This document shows positions 9,059 through 17,462 of a DNA stretch of 34,383 nucleotides, piece by piece (within the stretch, counting starts at the first letter, position 1; each line of letters opens with the position of its first letter). The stretch lies in NCBI GenBank assembly GCA_003224235.1, contig QHYU01000135.1:1-34383 (forward strand), given 5' to 3'. The DNA comes from Acidobacteriota bacterium. Its GTDB lineage: Bacteria > Acidobacteriota > Terriglobia > Acidiferrales > UBA7541. Both the position numbers and the translations under genes were made by a program. The notes below the pieces were generated by a model. It was not told the DNA's origin. It was given only the letters and a program-made list of their open reading frames with translations, and ran no database searches.

Positions 9059-9907
9059 TTAGCTTGGAATGCTGAACAGCGCGTGTGCCGCGCGCATCAG
9101 CTGTTCCCGCAGCCGCACGCGGATCACTCCCAACCGGCGCTTGCCATACCAGCTTAGGGCGAAGCGGCCCGCCAGGAAGACACCCATGAGCAACGCCGCC
9201 GCAAATGTGAGCGCCATCGATGTGCGCTCAGTAATTCCGGACCAGTTCCACTCTTCCCAACCGAAGAGCAGGGCGTTCAGGATTTTTCGCAACAGCCCGC
9301 CGAGAAATGGAATGCGTTCCAGCCGGACCTGCGCGGTCCGATCAAACGTGCATGCCGGAGGATAGCCTTTCAGCTTCTGCGTCGCTTCTCGGAACACGTG
9401 CGGGTCGCGGAGTTGCGAACGGGTGAGGGGCTGGCCTTGCGCATCACGGAAGACAGCGCGGAAAGCCGGGTCGATCACCACCCAGCGATGGGCCAGGCGG
9501 ACCTCCGCCACGACGTGCAGGGTTCTGTTGTTTTGGTTGAGCAGGAGCAGCCGCCGGGCTTCCAGACCGCTGCTGGAGGCCAGGTTCACGAAGGCGTTGG
9601 TGGCCGACCCGCAGATCTGCAACAGCCGCTGATAATTGAGGGTAGTCTGGGGATCCCGTATGTCCAGGGACTCTACGTCCACCGCGTTCCGGCGCGCCGG
9701 CGCTTGGTTCATCCAGGTCAGAATTGCTTCCACTTTCTGCTCGGGGGCAGTGGAGAGCGGCACAACTGAATCGGCAAACCCCTTCAGATACCTCTCGGTC
9801 GAAATCTCCCAGCCGATTCCGTACACCAAGAGAACGGCGGAGGCGACGAGCAAGACGTTGAGGACACACCAAGAGAACTGAAAGAGGGGATGCCGCCTCA
9901 GATGCAT
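9059..9907 (-). CDS. Membrane-anchored transglutaminase-like protein
   Basis: A 282-residue protein with a membrane segment near the N-terminus (about 14-33) and another at about 231-252, flanking an extracytoplasmic domain. The middle carries a transglutaminase-like (papain-fold) signature: ICGSATNAFVNLASSSG with Cys99, then RTLHVVAEV with His131, then WVVIDPAF with Asp146, in the right order and spacing for a Cys-His-Asp triad. Family members are amidases, proteases or cross-linking enzymes, so the reaction is open. The start ATG has GGAGGA just upstream. It lies 113 bp downstream of the ATP-grasp gene on the same strand, so an operon and shared pathway are plausible. Confidence 0.75.
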   Translation of the reverse strand: MHLRRHPLFQFSWCVLNVLLVASAVLLVYGIGWEISTERYLKGFADSVVPLSTAPEQKVEAILTWMNQAPARRNAVDVESLDIRDPQTTLNYQRLLQICGSATNAFVNLASSSGLEARRLLLLNQNNRTLHVVAEVRLAHRWVVIDPAFRAVFRDAQGQPLTRSQLRDPHVFREATQKLKGYPPACTFDRTAQVRLERIPFLGGLLRKILNALLFGWEEWNWSGITERTSMALTFAAALLMGVFLAGRFALSWYGKRRLGVIRVRLREQLMRAAHALFSIPS

Positions 9908-10020
9908 CTGTCCTCCAGGCCAGGTCTCAGTAGAGCGAAACTGATGATGTCGAAGCTAAGGCGGCAGAGCAAACCCTCGCCAACCATCGCCAGCAGCGGA
10001 AACTTGAGTTGGCGCTTCAT

Positions 10021-10950
10021 CTATATCGTGGGTGTCGCGGGCTTGTGGAGCCGGTGCTCAGTCAGCACTCTTGCCGGATCGGATGAACACGCTTGCTGGT
10101 CGGCAGTGTGGGTCGCTGTGCCATTCGGCACAACCATTTCCGGCGGCTGGAGGGAGCACCACCGGGTGGCGAAGCGCTCGATGTAATCAGCCACCGCAAC
10201 CGCGGCGTCGGGCACGCCTTTGTAGCCGGGGAAATCGTTCACATCCACCACCTTGGGGCCGTCGGGAGTTCCAATCACATCTATGCTGTACAGGCCCAGG
10301 CCAAACGCCCGGCCGCAGCGCAAGGCGATGTCGCGGAGTTCCGAACTGACCGCACACGGCCGCCCAGGCTCTGCAAAGCTGGCGGAGGAGAAACGCTTGC
10401 GCGCGGCGAAGACTTGATCGCCGGCGATATACATCCGCAAGTCCTCACCGGCGCCCTGGAGACATTCCTGGATTAACAGGGGTGTCTGAGGTTGCGGAAT
10501 GGCGGCGAGTTCCCGCCGGTTACGCACGATGTGAATTCCCTCACCGCGCCAGCCCATGTGAGGCTTAACGATGAGCGGAGTTTCCTCGACGATCGGGTCC
10601 AACAGCTTCAGGTCCGCCGTGACCCAGCAGCGGGGCGCCGGAATCCCGGCGGTGTGGAGAAGTTTGGAAGCAAGAATCTTATCTCGCGAAGCCAGGCACC
10701 CCGGATAGGGATTGAGCAATCGCGCGCCCTCGGCGTGCAACACGCCCGCGAGGCTGAGCGATAACGCGGTGTAGGACTTGAGCAGGTAGAGATCATGTGT
10801 CGAAGCCAGTCGGTCGGGGGACACCAGCATCTCCTCGGCGATGCCGCTCTCAACCCGGAAGCCGCGACACCTCAGGATCTCAGAGACTTCCAGCACGATT
10901 TGGCTCGGGACCGGCGGCACGCGACGCGCCAACAGGAAGTAGAGCTTCAC
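10021..10950 (-). CDS. RimK-like ATP-grasp ligase
   Basis: A 309-residue ATP-grasp enzyme; such proteins join a carboxylate, via an acyl-phosphate, to an amine or thiol. Visible features are an N-terminal alpha/beta domain (about 1-85), the entry motif RDKILASKLLHTAGIP (about 89-104), the ATP-binding LIVKPHMGWRGEGI (K129 and a Gly-rich loop), the LIQECLQGAGEDLRMYI strand (E162), and the metal-binding end VVDVNDFPGYKGV (D236, N238). The last motif resembles RimK, LysX and inositol-phosphate-kinase-like members. The start is GTG 10950 with GAGGTG upstream. The C-terminal 35 residues look disordered. Substrate is unknown; the following transglutaminase-like gene suggests peptide or cell-envelope chemistry, which is inference. 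Confidence 0.78.
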   Translation of the reverse strand: MKLYFLLARRVPPVPSQIVLEVSEILRCRGFRVESGIAEEMLVSPDRLASTHDLYLLKSYTALSLSLAGVLHAEGARLLNPYPGCLASRDKILASKLLHTAGIPAPRCWVTADLKLLDPIVEETPLIVKPHMGWRGEGIHIVRNRRELAAIPQPQTPLLIQECLQGAGEDLRMYIAGDQVFAARKRFSSASFAEPGRPCAVSSELRDIALRCGRAFGLGLYSIDVIGTPDGPKVVDVNDFPGYKGVPDAAVAVADYIERFATRWCSLQPPEMVVPNGTATHTADQQACSSDPARVLTEHRLHKPATPTI

Positions 10951-11252
10951 GATTCACCTCAGCGCAGCAACGACACACCGACTACTAGAGTCCGCCAAAG
11001 AGTATCTAGTGAGGCCGAGCGCCTGCTATTCTGCATGAGATAGGAGTTTCCATAGATAAAGAGGCCACCAATGCCCTATAACTTTCGATATAGGGCAGAC
11101 CCGATAACGGTCCCATTGTGAAACAGGCTAGGAAGTCCTTTTGTATTCGATCGATTACTAACTGGCGACTCCATGCCATTTTCAAGGTAGAAAATCGCAG
11201 GGGGTTGTTGTATTCGTCCTGCGAGCCGCCCCGATGAGGATTCTTGGCTGAG
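10951..11252. other. Divergent promoter region of ATP-grasp and kinase genes
   Basis: A 0.3 kb AT-richer gap between divergent genes. It holds the perfect inverted repeat listed at 11072-11097. No promoter hexamer pair stands out, and no small gene is supported. Confidence 0.5.
11072..11097. promoter_or_regulatory. Perfect 9+9 bp inverted repeat, candidate operator
   Basis: TGCCCTATA (11072-11080) and TATAGGGCA (11089-11097) are exact reverse complements separated by 8 bp. Half-site centres are about 17 bp apart, not far from one and a half helical turns. The repeat lies about 155 bp upstream of the sensor-kinase start and about 120 bp from the divergent ATP-grasp start. A dimeric regulator such as the NarL-type protein encoded just downstream could bind here; that assignment is inference. 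Confidence 0.5.
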
Positions 11253-13019
11253 ATGAAGAGTTTCCCCAAAAGAACAATATTGGCCCTCGGATTCGGACTG
11301 GCGTTGGGAATTCAACTGATGATCGGTGCGTTATCCTACCGGAATACTACCAGGTTGATTGCGGCGTCCGATCAGGTGCGTCACTCGCAGGAGGTTCTTC
11401 ACAGACTCGAAGATGTGCTCGGAGACTTGACTGGCGACATAGCTGAGACCCACCGCAAGATGGAGAACCTCCGCAAATTGACCGCGGACAATCCCGAGCA
11501 GCAGAGATGGCTCGATGCTCTCGAGCCAAAAGTGAAGGCCCAGCTGACTCGGATGCAGCGATTAATTGAGTCGTATGGTGGTGCGCCATCCGACATCGCA
11601 AGAGAGATTGCCCTTGCCGATCAGCGCAAGGAGGACCTGCTTGAGATCCGCAGGTTGATGTCAGAAATGGACAAAGAAGAAAAGTGGCTGCTCAGCCAGC
11701 GGGATGAAGCGGCAAGAGCGAGCACTCAAAAGACCTTTATCAGTCTGTTCGTCGGCCATGCCGTTAGCTTCGCTCTTCTGATAATGGTTTTCAATTTCCT
11801 CAGCCGAGAGGTCACCGAGCGCCAGCGAGCAGAGCAGGTATCCCATGGGCAGACGGAAACATTGGTGAAAACGCTGAATGCTTTGGCCGCCGAACCAACA
11901 TTGGACATCTTTTCCAAGCAGGTATTGATGGCGATCGCGGAGCAACTTGGCGCTCATTCGGCTTCCCTTTGGTTTTGCGACAGATCTCGGCACGTCCTTT
12001 GGGCCCACGTGCTGTATGAAAGAGAACGGTTCAAGCCTGCCGCAGAGTTCCCGCAGCTCAAGCGAGAATACACAGTTGAGGAATTCTTAGGGTGGGAGGA
12101 ATTTGTGCGAGGGCAGCGTCCCGTCGTTGTCCACGATATCGAAACGAATCGGATTCTCGCGCCGATCCGGGATTGTTTGGTGGGCCTGGACGTTAAGACG
12201 ATGCTGTGTGTGCCGCTCAGGACGTCAGACGACATCATCGGCTGCATCGCCCTCAGCAACACCCAGCGCAGGGACTACCAGCCTCAGGAGCTCGAACTGG
12301 TCCAAGCACTGGCCCGGCAGTTGAGCCTGGCGATCCAACTAACGCGTCTCGCCGAACAAGGAAAACAATCGGCTGTACTCGAGGAGCGCAATCGGATGGC
12401 ACGGGATATTCACGATACCCTTGCGCAGGGTTTTACCGGTATCATTGTGCAATTGGAGGCGGCTGAGGATATTTTTCGCGAGAACGCCGACGGGGCGTCT
12501 GCACATATACTGCGCGCCAAAAGCCTGGCGCGTGAAAGCCTCGCCGAAGCGCGGCGCTCCGTGTGGGCCTTACGTCCCAGAGTATTGGAAGCCAGCGACC
12601 TTGCCGGGGCGCTAAGACATCTCGCCAACGAACTCATCAAAGGCACGCGGATGCAAGTAAAGTTCTCCGCGTGGGGTGCGGCTCGCCGGCTGCCACCCGA
12701 AACAGAGAATAATCTCCTGCGTATCGGACAGGAAGCGCTAACCAACGTCTTGAAACACGCTCAGGCGAGTATGGTTGGGGTTGAACTGGCATTCGAGGAA
12801 GAAAGCGTGCAACTCAGCATCCTCGACGACGGTCAGGGCTTCGATCCAGAGGTCAAGACCACCGGACGCGGGTTCGGATTGGTCAGCATGCGTGAGCGAG
12901 CCCGCGCCATCGGTGGAGAACTGACCCTATTGAGTCGAGCCGGCGGAGGAACTCAGGTGCTGGTGGCAGTCCCGCTTGCTCCTCAACATTCCGAGCTGGT
13001 TTCCCAGGGCCTGGTCTAA
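11253..13019 (+). CDS. Membrane sensor histidine kinase (CHASE3-like, GAF, HisKA_3)
   Basis: A 588-residue NarX/DegS-type kinase. Two transmembrane segments (about 9-28 and 162-183) enclose a helical, coiled-coil-rich extracytoplasmic sensor that resembles CHASE3. Then come a GAF domain (about 210-360), the HisKA_3 dimerisation helix with LEERNRMARDIHDTLAQG, whose His387 is the phosphorylation site, and a HATPase_c domain with N-box LLRIGQEALTNVLKHAQ and G-boxes DDGQGFD and GFGLVSMRERA. The ATG at 11253 is chosen; a TTG at 11244 lies only 3 nt behind GAGGA and remains possible. The stop is one base before the response-regulator start, so the two are a cognate pair. Signal unknown. Confidence 0.9.
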   Translation: MKSFPKRTILALGFGLALGIQLMIGALSYRNTTRLIAASDQVRHSQEVLHRLEDVLGDLTGDIAETHRKMENLRKLTADNPEQQRWLDALEPKVKAQLTRMQRLIESYGGAPSDIAREIALADQRKEDLLEIRRLMSEMDKEEKWLLSQRDEAARASTQKTFISLFVGHAVSFALLIMVFNFLSREVTERQRAEQVSHGQTETLVKTLNALAAEPTLDIFSKQVLMAIAEQLGAHSASLWFCDRSRHVLWAHVLYERERFKPAAEFPQLKREYTVEEFLGWEEFVRGQRPVVVHDIETNRILAPIRDCLVGLDVKTMLCVPLRTSDDIIGCIALSNTQRRDYQPQELELVQALARQLSLAIQLTRLAEQGKQSAVLEERNRMARDIHDTLAQGFTGIIVQLEAAEDIFRENADGASAHILRAKSLARESLAEARRSVWALRPRVLEASDLAGALRHLANELIKGTRMQVKFSAWGAARRLPPETENNLLRIGQEALTNVLKHAQASMVGVELAFEEESVQLSILDDGQGFDPEVKTTGRGFGLVSMRERARAIGGELTLLSRAGGGTQVLVAVPLAPQHSELVSQGLV

Positions 13020-13020
13020 A

Positions 13021-13638
13021 GTGATTCGTGTATTGATAGCCGACGATCACCCGGTCGTGCGTGAAGGGTTGGCGGCGTTGATCGGCCGGCCGACGGACAT
13101 GGAAGTAATTGCAGAGGTGAGCAACGGGCGCGAGGCCTTTGAACAGTTTCTGATTCACCGTCCCGATATCGCTTTAATGGATCTCCGCATGCCCGAGCTG
13201 GACGGAGTTGACGCCATCCTAGCCATTCGCGAGCAAGTGCCGGCAGCTCGAATCATCGTACTCACTACGTTTGATGGTGATGAGGACATCTACCGGGGTT
13301 TGCGGGCTGGCGCAAAGGGCTACCTGCTGAAAGACGCTTGCCGAGAAGAGCTGCTCGAATGTATTCGAGCAGTGTATGACGGAAGAACCTGGATTCCACC
13401 CGCGGTGGCCGCTAAGTTGGCAATCCGGATAGGCGGCCCTGATTTGACTTCTCGCGAGTTGGAAGTACTCAACCTTATGGTCGCGGGAAACAGTAACAAG
13501 GAGATCGGAACCGCCCTCGGCGTCAGCGAGGGCACCATAAAGGCCCACGTTAATCGGGTTCTGGAAAAACTAGGCGTGAGTGGGCGGACGGAAGCCACGG
13601 CGGTAGCTTTGAAACGTGGCATCGTTCGCCTGGAGTGA
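13021..13638 (+). CDS. NarL/FixJ-family response regulator
   Basis: A 205-residue two-domain regulator. The receiver has the acidic pair in IADDHP, the phosphoacceptor Asp54 in LMDLRMPE, the switch Thr in IIVLTTFDG, and the Lys in GYLLKDA. A linker leads to a LuxR-type helix-turn-helix (LTSRELEVLNLMVAGNSNKEI and SEGTIKAHVNRVLEKL). An upstream ATG (12976) would add 15 residues inside the kinase gene and lacks homology to receivers, so GTG 13021 is chosen, translated by coupling to the kinase stop at 13017-13019. Phosphorylated by the neighbouring kinase, it should bind DNA as a dimer; the inverted repeat at 11072-11097 is a candidate target. Confidence 0.92.
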   Translation: MIRVLIADDHPVVREGLAALIGRPTDMEVIAEVSNGREAFEQFLIHRPDIALMDLRMPELDGVDAILAIREQVPAARIIVLTTFDGDEDIYRGLRAGAKGYLLKDACREELLECIRAVYDGRTWIPPAVAAKLAIRIGGPDLTSRELEVLNLMVAGNSNKEIGTALGVSEGTIKAHVNRVLEKLGVSGRTEATAVALKRGIVRLE

Positions 13639-13683
13639 GGCAGGCTAAGAGGAAATTCGAGCAATGAGGAAAGCGGACAAGGA

Positions 13684-14169
13684 TTACGCCACTCTTCCGG
13701 AATAGGCTGCTTGCTTAAGCGGCTGAGAGCGCTTCAGCAGGGCCGCCCGAAAAGCGCCAGTGGCGACCTCGGCAGCTTTCGGCAGCTCAGAAATGACATC
13801 GAGGACGTCAAATGCCCCGTCCTTCAGTGCCTCTGCCCACTCGTTGAGGTCAAAGTTGCGCGCTAAAAGAACGACCTCAAAGCTTAAATCATAGTGGTCC
13901 GCAACCTCGATCAAGCGCCTCCACGATCCGTCGCTCAATAGGGGTGGGCAGACAACTAGCTGAAACCGACCGGATTTCGCGGACTCGCAACCCTCCGTCA
14001 TATTTTTTGCGGTTTTCCAGCTAAACCCGGCTTCTCGGAAGACGGTCTTCAGGCATTCCGTGATAGGGTCGTCGTCACACACGATCAGGATTCGAGTGTC
14101 ATCAACGACTCCTGAAGTCAAGCCGACACGGGGTTTAGTCTTTTCGGTTGTTTCTCGGGCTCGCGTCAT
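13684..14169 (-). CDS. Degenerate receiver-domain protein
   Basis: A 161-residue stand-alone protein with the outline of a response-regulator receiver: RILIVCDDDP (about 26-35), a predicted third strand FQLVVCPPLLSDG (about 69-81), VVLLARNFD, and GAFDVLDVI. Aligned by eye with normal receivers, the phosphoacceptor Asp is Pro75, the switch Thr/Ser is Ala103 and the conserved Lys is replaced near Val125. It is therefore probably a pseudo-receiver working by protein contact rather than phosphorylation. The start ATG has GGGAG about 8 nt upstream. It converges with the two-component operon, ending 45 bp from the regulator stop, so a regulatory link is possible but unproven. Confidence 0.7.
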   Translation of the reverse strand: MTRARETTEKTKPRVGLTSGVVDDTRILIVCDDDPITECLKTVFREAGFSWKTAKNMTEGCESAKSGRFQLVVCPPLLSDGSWRRLIEVADHYDLSFEVVLLARNFDLNEWAEALKDGAFDVLDVISELPKAAEVATGAFRAALLKRSQPLKQAAYSGRVA

Positions 14170-14281
14170 AAGACGTACTCCCTTCCGCCTTCACTCGTGC
14201 TGCTATTCTCCGCCAGAAATTGGCTCGGTCACCCAATCCTTTCCACATACTCCCGGCGCACAGCGAGCCCTCCGCCTCGGT

Positions 14282-14470
14282 TCAGGCGGCGGCCGATTGG
14301 GCTCGTTCCGCGGTTTCCAGAAACTCAAGCTGAAATTCGTAGCCCTCTTGCTTCAGCCTGGGGTTGATCCGCTGTTCCACCTTGGCTAGAGCTTCTCCTT
14401 GCGACTGGGCGCTAACGGTGACAGTTCCACTGATCAGATTCGTTGCTATGACCCTGATCGTGTAATCCAT
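14282..14470 (-). CDS. Hypothetical 62-aa protein
   Basis: A small protein beginning MDYTIRVIATNL, with a middle predicted to alternate strand and helix and a C-terminus rich in Glu/Ala. The ATG is preceded by GGGGAGAAG, a convincing ribosome-binding site, which is the main support for a real gene. No signal peptide, membrane segment or metal motif is visible. It lies 112 bp upstream of the degenerate receiver gene on the same strand and may be co-transcribed with it. I do not recognise the family. Confidence 0.5.
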   Translation of the reverse strand: MDYTIRVIATNLISGTVTVSAQSQGEALAKVEQRINPRLKQEGYEFQLEFLETAERAQSAAA

Positions 14471-15261
14471 GGTTTCTTCTCCCCTTGCCTGCGCATACTG
14501 CCTGCCACTCCGCTGTTCTTCTTCAGCGGGACCGGCTAGGGGCGGGTTCGGTCACACCTACTGAGGGAAAGGGCCTGTCAGCTTCAGGCTGCCGCACGAG
14601 CGGCGATCTTGTGAAAGGTTGAGTTGGAAACCTCATAGGCTTCGAACCTGAGGACTCCCTTCCATTACTCACGCCAGCAGGAGCTACACGTGTGGATTAG
14701 GTGTTCTGCTTCTGATGCCGCAAACCGATTGCGACCGCTTCCGTTCCGCCCGGCCCCTCTTGCAGTCGTGCGTGATGGATTCCTCCTAACTCGCGTGAAT
14801 TCAGAGAGATAAGCCTCCCCCTCGCCCAATAGCATTTGGCCTTCAATTGGCCATAATTGTCAAAGGCTTATTCGGCGGCTGTGTCCAAAGCAGCAACACC
14901 CATACCAGGAATAGTGAGTTCAATCTGAATCGCGCGGCATATGGGGTTATCCTTCTGAGGAATTCGCGCGCTGTACATCCGCTGCGTGGTTGCCATTAGA
15001 GCTTCCGAGCAAACATTACCTGAGGCGAAACAAGGTCAGACCCGGCAAACGTGAAGACCGCCAAGCGGCGTTCAGGCAGAATTCGTCCAGGATCACCTGC
15101 TTCAACCTGGCCAGCTTTGCGGTAGCGCTCATAGATCGCACGGAAGTATTCCCATTTCGCCTGATGGCCCCCTCTCCCCATCCTCAAAACTTCATTTGCA
15201 TCTTGAATGGCGCGATGACACCCTCTTTAATAGAACATTTTAGATGGCTCGATACGGGCGC
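14471..15261. other. Long gene-poor region
   Basis: Nearly 0.8 kb without an intact gene. Apart from the transposase relic at 15016-15187 I see only scattered short dyads. The sequence is less GC-rich than the coding regions and its frames lack supported starts. The promoter of the 62-aa gene should lie in the first hundred bases, but no clear hexamer pair is visible. Confidence 0.5.
15016..15187 (-). pseudogene. Transposase N-terminal relic (integrase-type), frameshifted
   Basis: The minus strand first encodes KWEYFRAIYERYRKAGQVE, then in another frame KQVILDEFCLNA. Restoring two bases at the GTTGAA/GCAGG junction would fuse them into a continuous YRKAGQVEKQVILDEFC. That matches, from memory, the N-terminal helix-turn-helix of a family of DDE integrase-type transposases (…IYxRYRxAxxxxKxxILDEFC…). 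The rest of the gene, including the catalytic core, is absent, so this is a dead fragment. The family recognition is from memory and was not searched. Confidence 0.5.
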
Positions 15262-15291
15262 TTGACCTTGGTTGGGCAGAGCGCCTAGAAT
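15262..15291 (+). promoter_or_regulatory. Sigma-70-type promoter of guaB
   Basis: TTGACC at 15262-15267 and TAGAAT at 15286-15291 are separated by 18 bp, each one or two bases from consensus. Transcription would begin near 15298, leaving a leader of about 110 nt before the guaB ATG at 15410. Confidence 0.55.
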
Positions 15292-15344
15292 GGGATTTGA
15301 TTTATTCTAAAGTGCTACAGCTCAACTGGACATTCGATGACCGC

Positions 15345-15365
15345 GGGCCGACGATGAGTCGGCCC
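15345..15365 (+). promoter_or_regulatory. Perfect 8-bp hairpin in the guaB leader
   Basis: GGGCCGAC (15345-15352), loop GATGA, GTCGGCCC (15358-15365), with a TTTT about 7 nt downstream. It sits between the predicted promoter and the guaB start and could be an attenuator, a stabilising leader hairpin or a protein site. The T-run is too short and too far for a confident terminator. Confidence 0.5.
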
Positions 15366-15409
15366 TGCGACGTTTTAGAAGCAATCTTTTGTCATCCCGC
15401 GAGGACACG

Positions 15410-16870
15410 ATGATTGACGGGGCCATCCCTGAGGGGCTGACGTTTGACGATGTGTTGCTGTTGCCGGGGAAGTCTTCGGTACTGCCGAGCGAGGTGGATA
15501 CGCGCACCTGCCTGACGCGCAAGATCGCGATCAACGTGCCGATGGTTTCTGCGGCCATGGACACAGTGACTGAATCGCGCCTGGCCATCGCTATGGCGCG
15601 GCAGGGCGGGGTCGGGCTGATCCACCGAAACATGCCGGTGGATCGGCAGGCCGAGGAAGTGGATAAGGTGAAGCGCTCGGAGAGCGGGATGATCGTGGAC
15701 CCGGTCACGATTCCCCCGGACCTTTCGGTGCGCCAGGCACTCGAGATCATGACCAAGTACCGCGTCTCCGGGCTCCCGGTGACGTGCGGCACCCGCCTGG
15801 TGGGCATCTTGACCAACCGCGATCTGCGCTTTGAAAAGCATCTAGACCAACCTGTTAGCGACGTAATGACCAAGGAAAACCTGGTCACGGTTTCCGTTGG
15901 CACTACGCTCGAGGAGGCTGAGCGCATCCTGCAGAAACACCGGATCGAAAAGCTGCTGGTGGTGGACAAGGATTTCCACCTCAAGGGTTTGATCACTGTC
16001 AAAGACATCCAGAAAAAGCTAGAGTTTCCCAACTCCGCAAAGGACGAACACGGCCGGCTTCGTGTGGGCGCTGCCATCGGCGCCACCGGCGATTTCCTGG
16101 AACGCGCGGAGGAGCTGGCGCGGGCCAAGGTGGATCTGCTCGCGATTGATACTGCACACGGTCACTCGACCCGGGTGATGGAAGCGATCCGCGCCGTCAA
16201 GCATCAGCTGCCGGAGATGCAATTGATCGCCGGCAACGTGGGCACCTACGAGGGCGCGAGGGACTTGATCGCGTTGGGCATCGATGGCCTTAAGGTGGGC
16301 ATCGGGCCGGGCTCCATCTGCACGACGCGCATCGTCACGGGTGCGGGCGTGCCGCAGCTCACCGCTATCGCCGAAGCGGCGCGCGCCGCCAAGGACGCCG
16401 GCGTGCCAGTGATTGCCGATGGCGGGATCAAGTACTCAGGCGACATCACCAAAGCCATCGCCGCCGGCGCGTCGGTGGTGATGGTTGGAGGACTGTTTGC
16501 CGGCACCGAGGAATCTCCCGGCGAAACGATTCTCTACCAGGGCCGCACCTTTAAAGCCTACCGGGGGATGGGCTCACTCGGCGCGATGGAGGCCGGTTCA
16601 GCCGACCGCTATGCCCAGGAGGCCGCCGACAGCGGGAAGTCCATCCCGGAGGGCGTAGAAGGTCGCGTGCCGTACAAAGGGCTGCTGGCGGCGCTGGTGG
16701 AGCAACTGGTGGGTGGGCTGCGCAGCGGCATGGGCTACTGCGGTGTCTGTAATCTGAAAGAGCTGCAGGAACGCGGCCGCTTTGTGCGCATCACCTCGGC
16801 CGGACTCCGTGAAAGCCACGTACACGACGTGGTCATCACGCGCGAGGCGCCGAACTATCGTGCGGAATAA
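15410..16870 (+). CDS. guaB: Inosine-5'-monophosphate dehydrogenase
   Basis: A 486-residue cytoplasmic enzyme that oxidises IMP to XMP with NAD+, the committed step to guanine nucleotides. Features in order are the N-terminal [13 protein letters not shown], a pair of CBS domains (about 95-205; VRQALEIM…YRVSGLPV and [19 protein letters not shown]), the DTAHGHS substrate strand, the catalytic loop [11 protein letters not shown] with Cys304, the [10 protein letters not shown] phosphate site, the RGMGSLGAM segment and the mobile-flap EGRVPYKG. Length is typical. ATG 15410 is preceded by GAGG at 15401-15404; an upstream in-frame TTG is less likely. A VanZ-family gene follows on the same strand. 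Confidence 0.97.
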   Translation: MIDGAIPEGLTFDDVLLLPGKSSVLPSEVDTRTCLTRKIAINVPMVSAAMDTVTESRLAIAMARQGGVGLIHRNMPVDRQAEEVDKVKRSESGMIVDPVTIPPDLSVRQALEIMTKYRVSGLPVTCGTRLVGILTNRDLRFEKHLDQPVSDVMTKENLVTVSVGTTLEEAERILQKHRIEKLLVVDKDFHLKGLITVKDIQKKLEFPNSAKDEHGRLRVGAAIGATGDFLERAEELARAKVDLLAIDTAHGHSTRVMEAIRAVKHQLPEMQLIAGNVGTYEGARDLIALGIDGLKVGIGPGSICTTRIVTGAGVPQLTAIAEAARAAKDAGVPVIADGGIKYSGDITKAIAAGASVVMVGGLFAGTEESPGETILYQGRTFKAYRGMGSLGAMEAGSADRYAQEAADSGKSIPEGVEGRVPYKGLLAALVEQLVGGLRSGMGYCGVCNLKELQERGRFVRITSAGLRESHVHDVVITREAPNYRAE

Positions 16871-16988
16871 TCCCTCGGTGGACCGAGCAGCGCGTCGAAT
16901 CCGGGGGACAGAAACAACCTCTGGCGCCCAAGCACAATGCAACACCAGATGCAGCTCCCAACCGCGCGCATGAGGCCGCTCCGCTAAC

Positions 16989-17462
16989 ATGCGCTGGCTG
17001 CGCCAATGGGGTCCGGCAATGGCCTGGGCGGTGGTGATCTTTGCCCTTTCCACGCAGGCCCTCTCCGCGCAGGCCACCGGGCGCATCATCATTCCGTTGC
17101 TCCACTGGCTGTTTCCCCAAGCGTCCCTGGAGACGCTGGCGTGGCTGCACTTCGCGCTGCGCAAGTCCGGCCACTTCGTCGAATACTTCATCTTCAGTTT
17201 TCTGGTGCTGCGCGGCATCCGCGGCGAGCGCAAGGCCTGGGAGCTTCGGTGGGCGCTCGCGACGGTGGCAATCGCGGCTTGCTATGCCGTGCTCGACGAG
17301 GTTCACCAGGCGTTCGTGCCGCAACGCACTGCCTCGCCACTCGATTCCCTGCTCGACACTTCGGGTGCCGTAGCCGCACAGCTCTTCGCGTGGGCCTACG
17401 TGCGGTGGTGGTCACGGCGGCTGGGGCACAGCGCGGCGAACCGAGTGCCGGCGAAACCCTAA
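16989..17462 (+). CDS. VanZ-family membrane protein
   Basis: A 157-residue integral membrane protein with about four hydrophobic segments (about 8-24, 58-75, 86-103, 125-142). The VanZ-like signature is present: LRKSGHFVEYFIFSFLVLRG, then LDEVHQAFVPQRTASPLDSLLDTSGA, which corresponds to the usual DExHQ…R..s..D…n..G pattern. The namesake gives low-level teicoplanin resistance, but most chromosomal members have unknown roles. No strong Shine-Dalgarno precedes ATG 16989. It follows guaB by 118 bp and converges with the ribosomal array. Function beyond the family is not claimed. Confidence 0.82.
   Translation: MRWLRQWGPAMAWAVVIFALSTQALSAQATGRIIIPLLHWLFPQASLETLAWLHFALRKSGHFVEYFIFSFLVLRGIRGERKAWELRWALATVAIAACYAVLDEVHQAFVPQRTASPLDSLLDTSGAVAAQLFAWAYVRWWSRRLGHSAANRVPAKP

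Noticed and set aside
12976-13020. Upstream ATG start for the response regulator
   Set aside because: It would add 15 residues read out of frame from the kinase 3' end and absent from the family; GTG 13021 gives the normal receiver N-terminus.
16874-16887. CTCGG-TGGA-CCGAG hairpin just after guaB
   Set aside because: Short stem without a T-run; not a convincing terminator.
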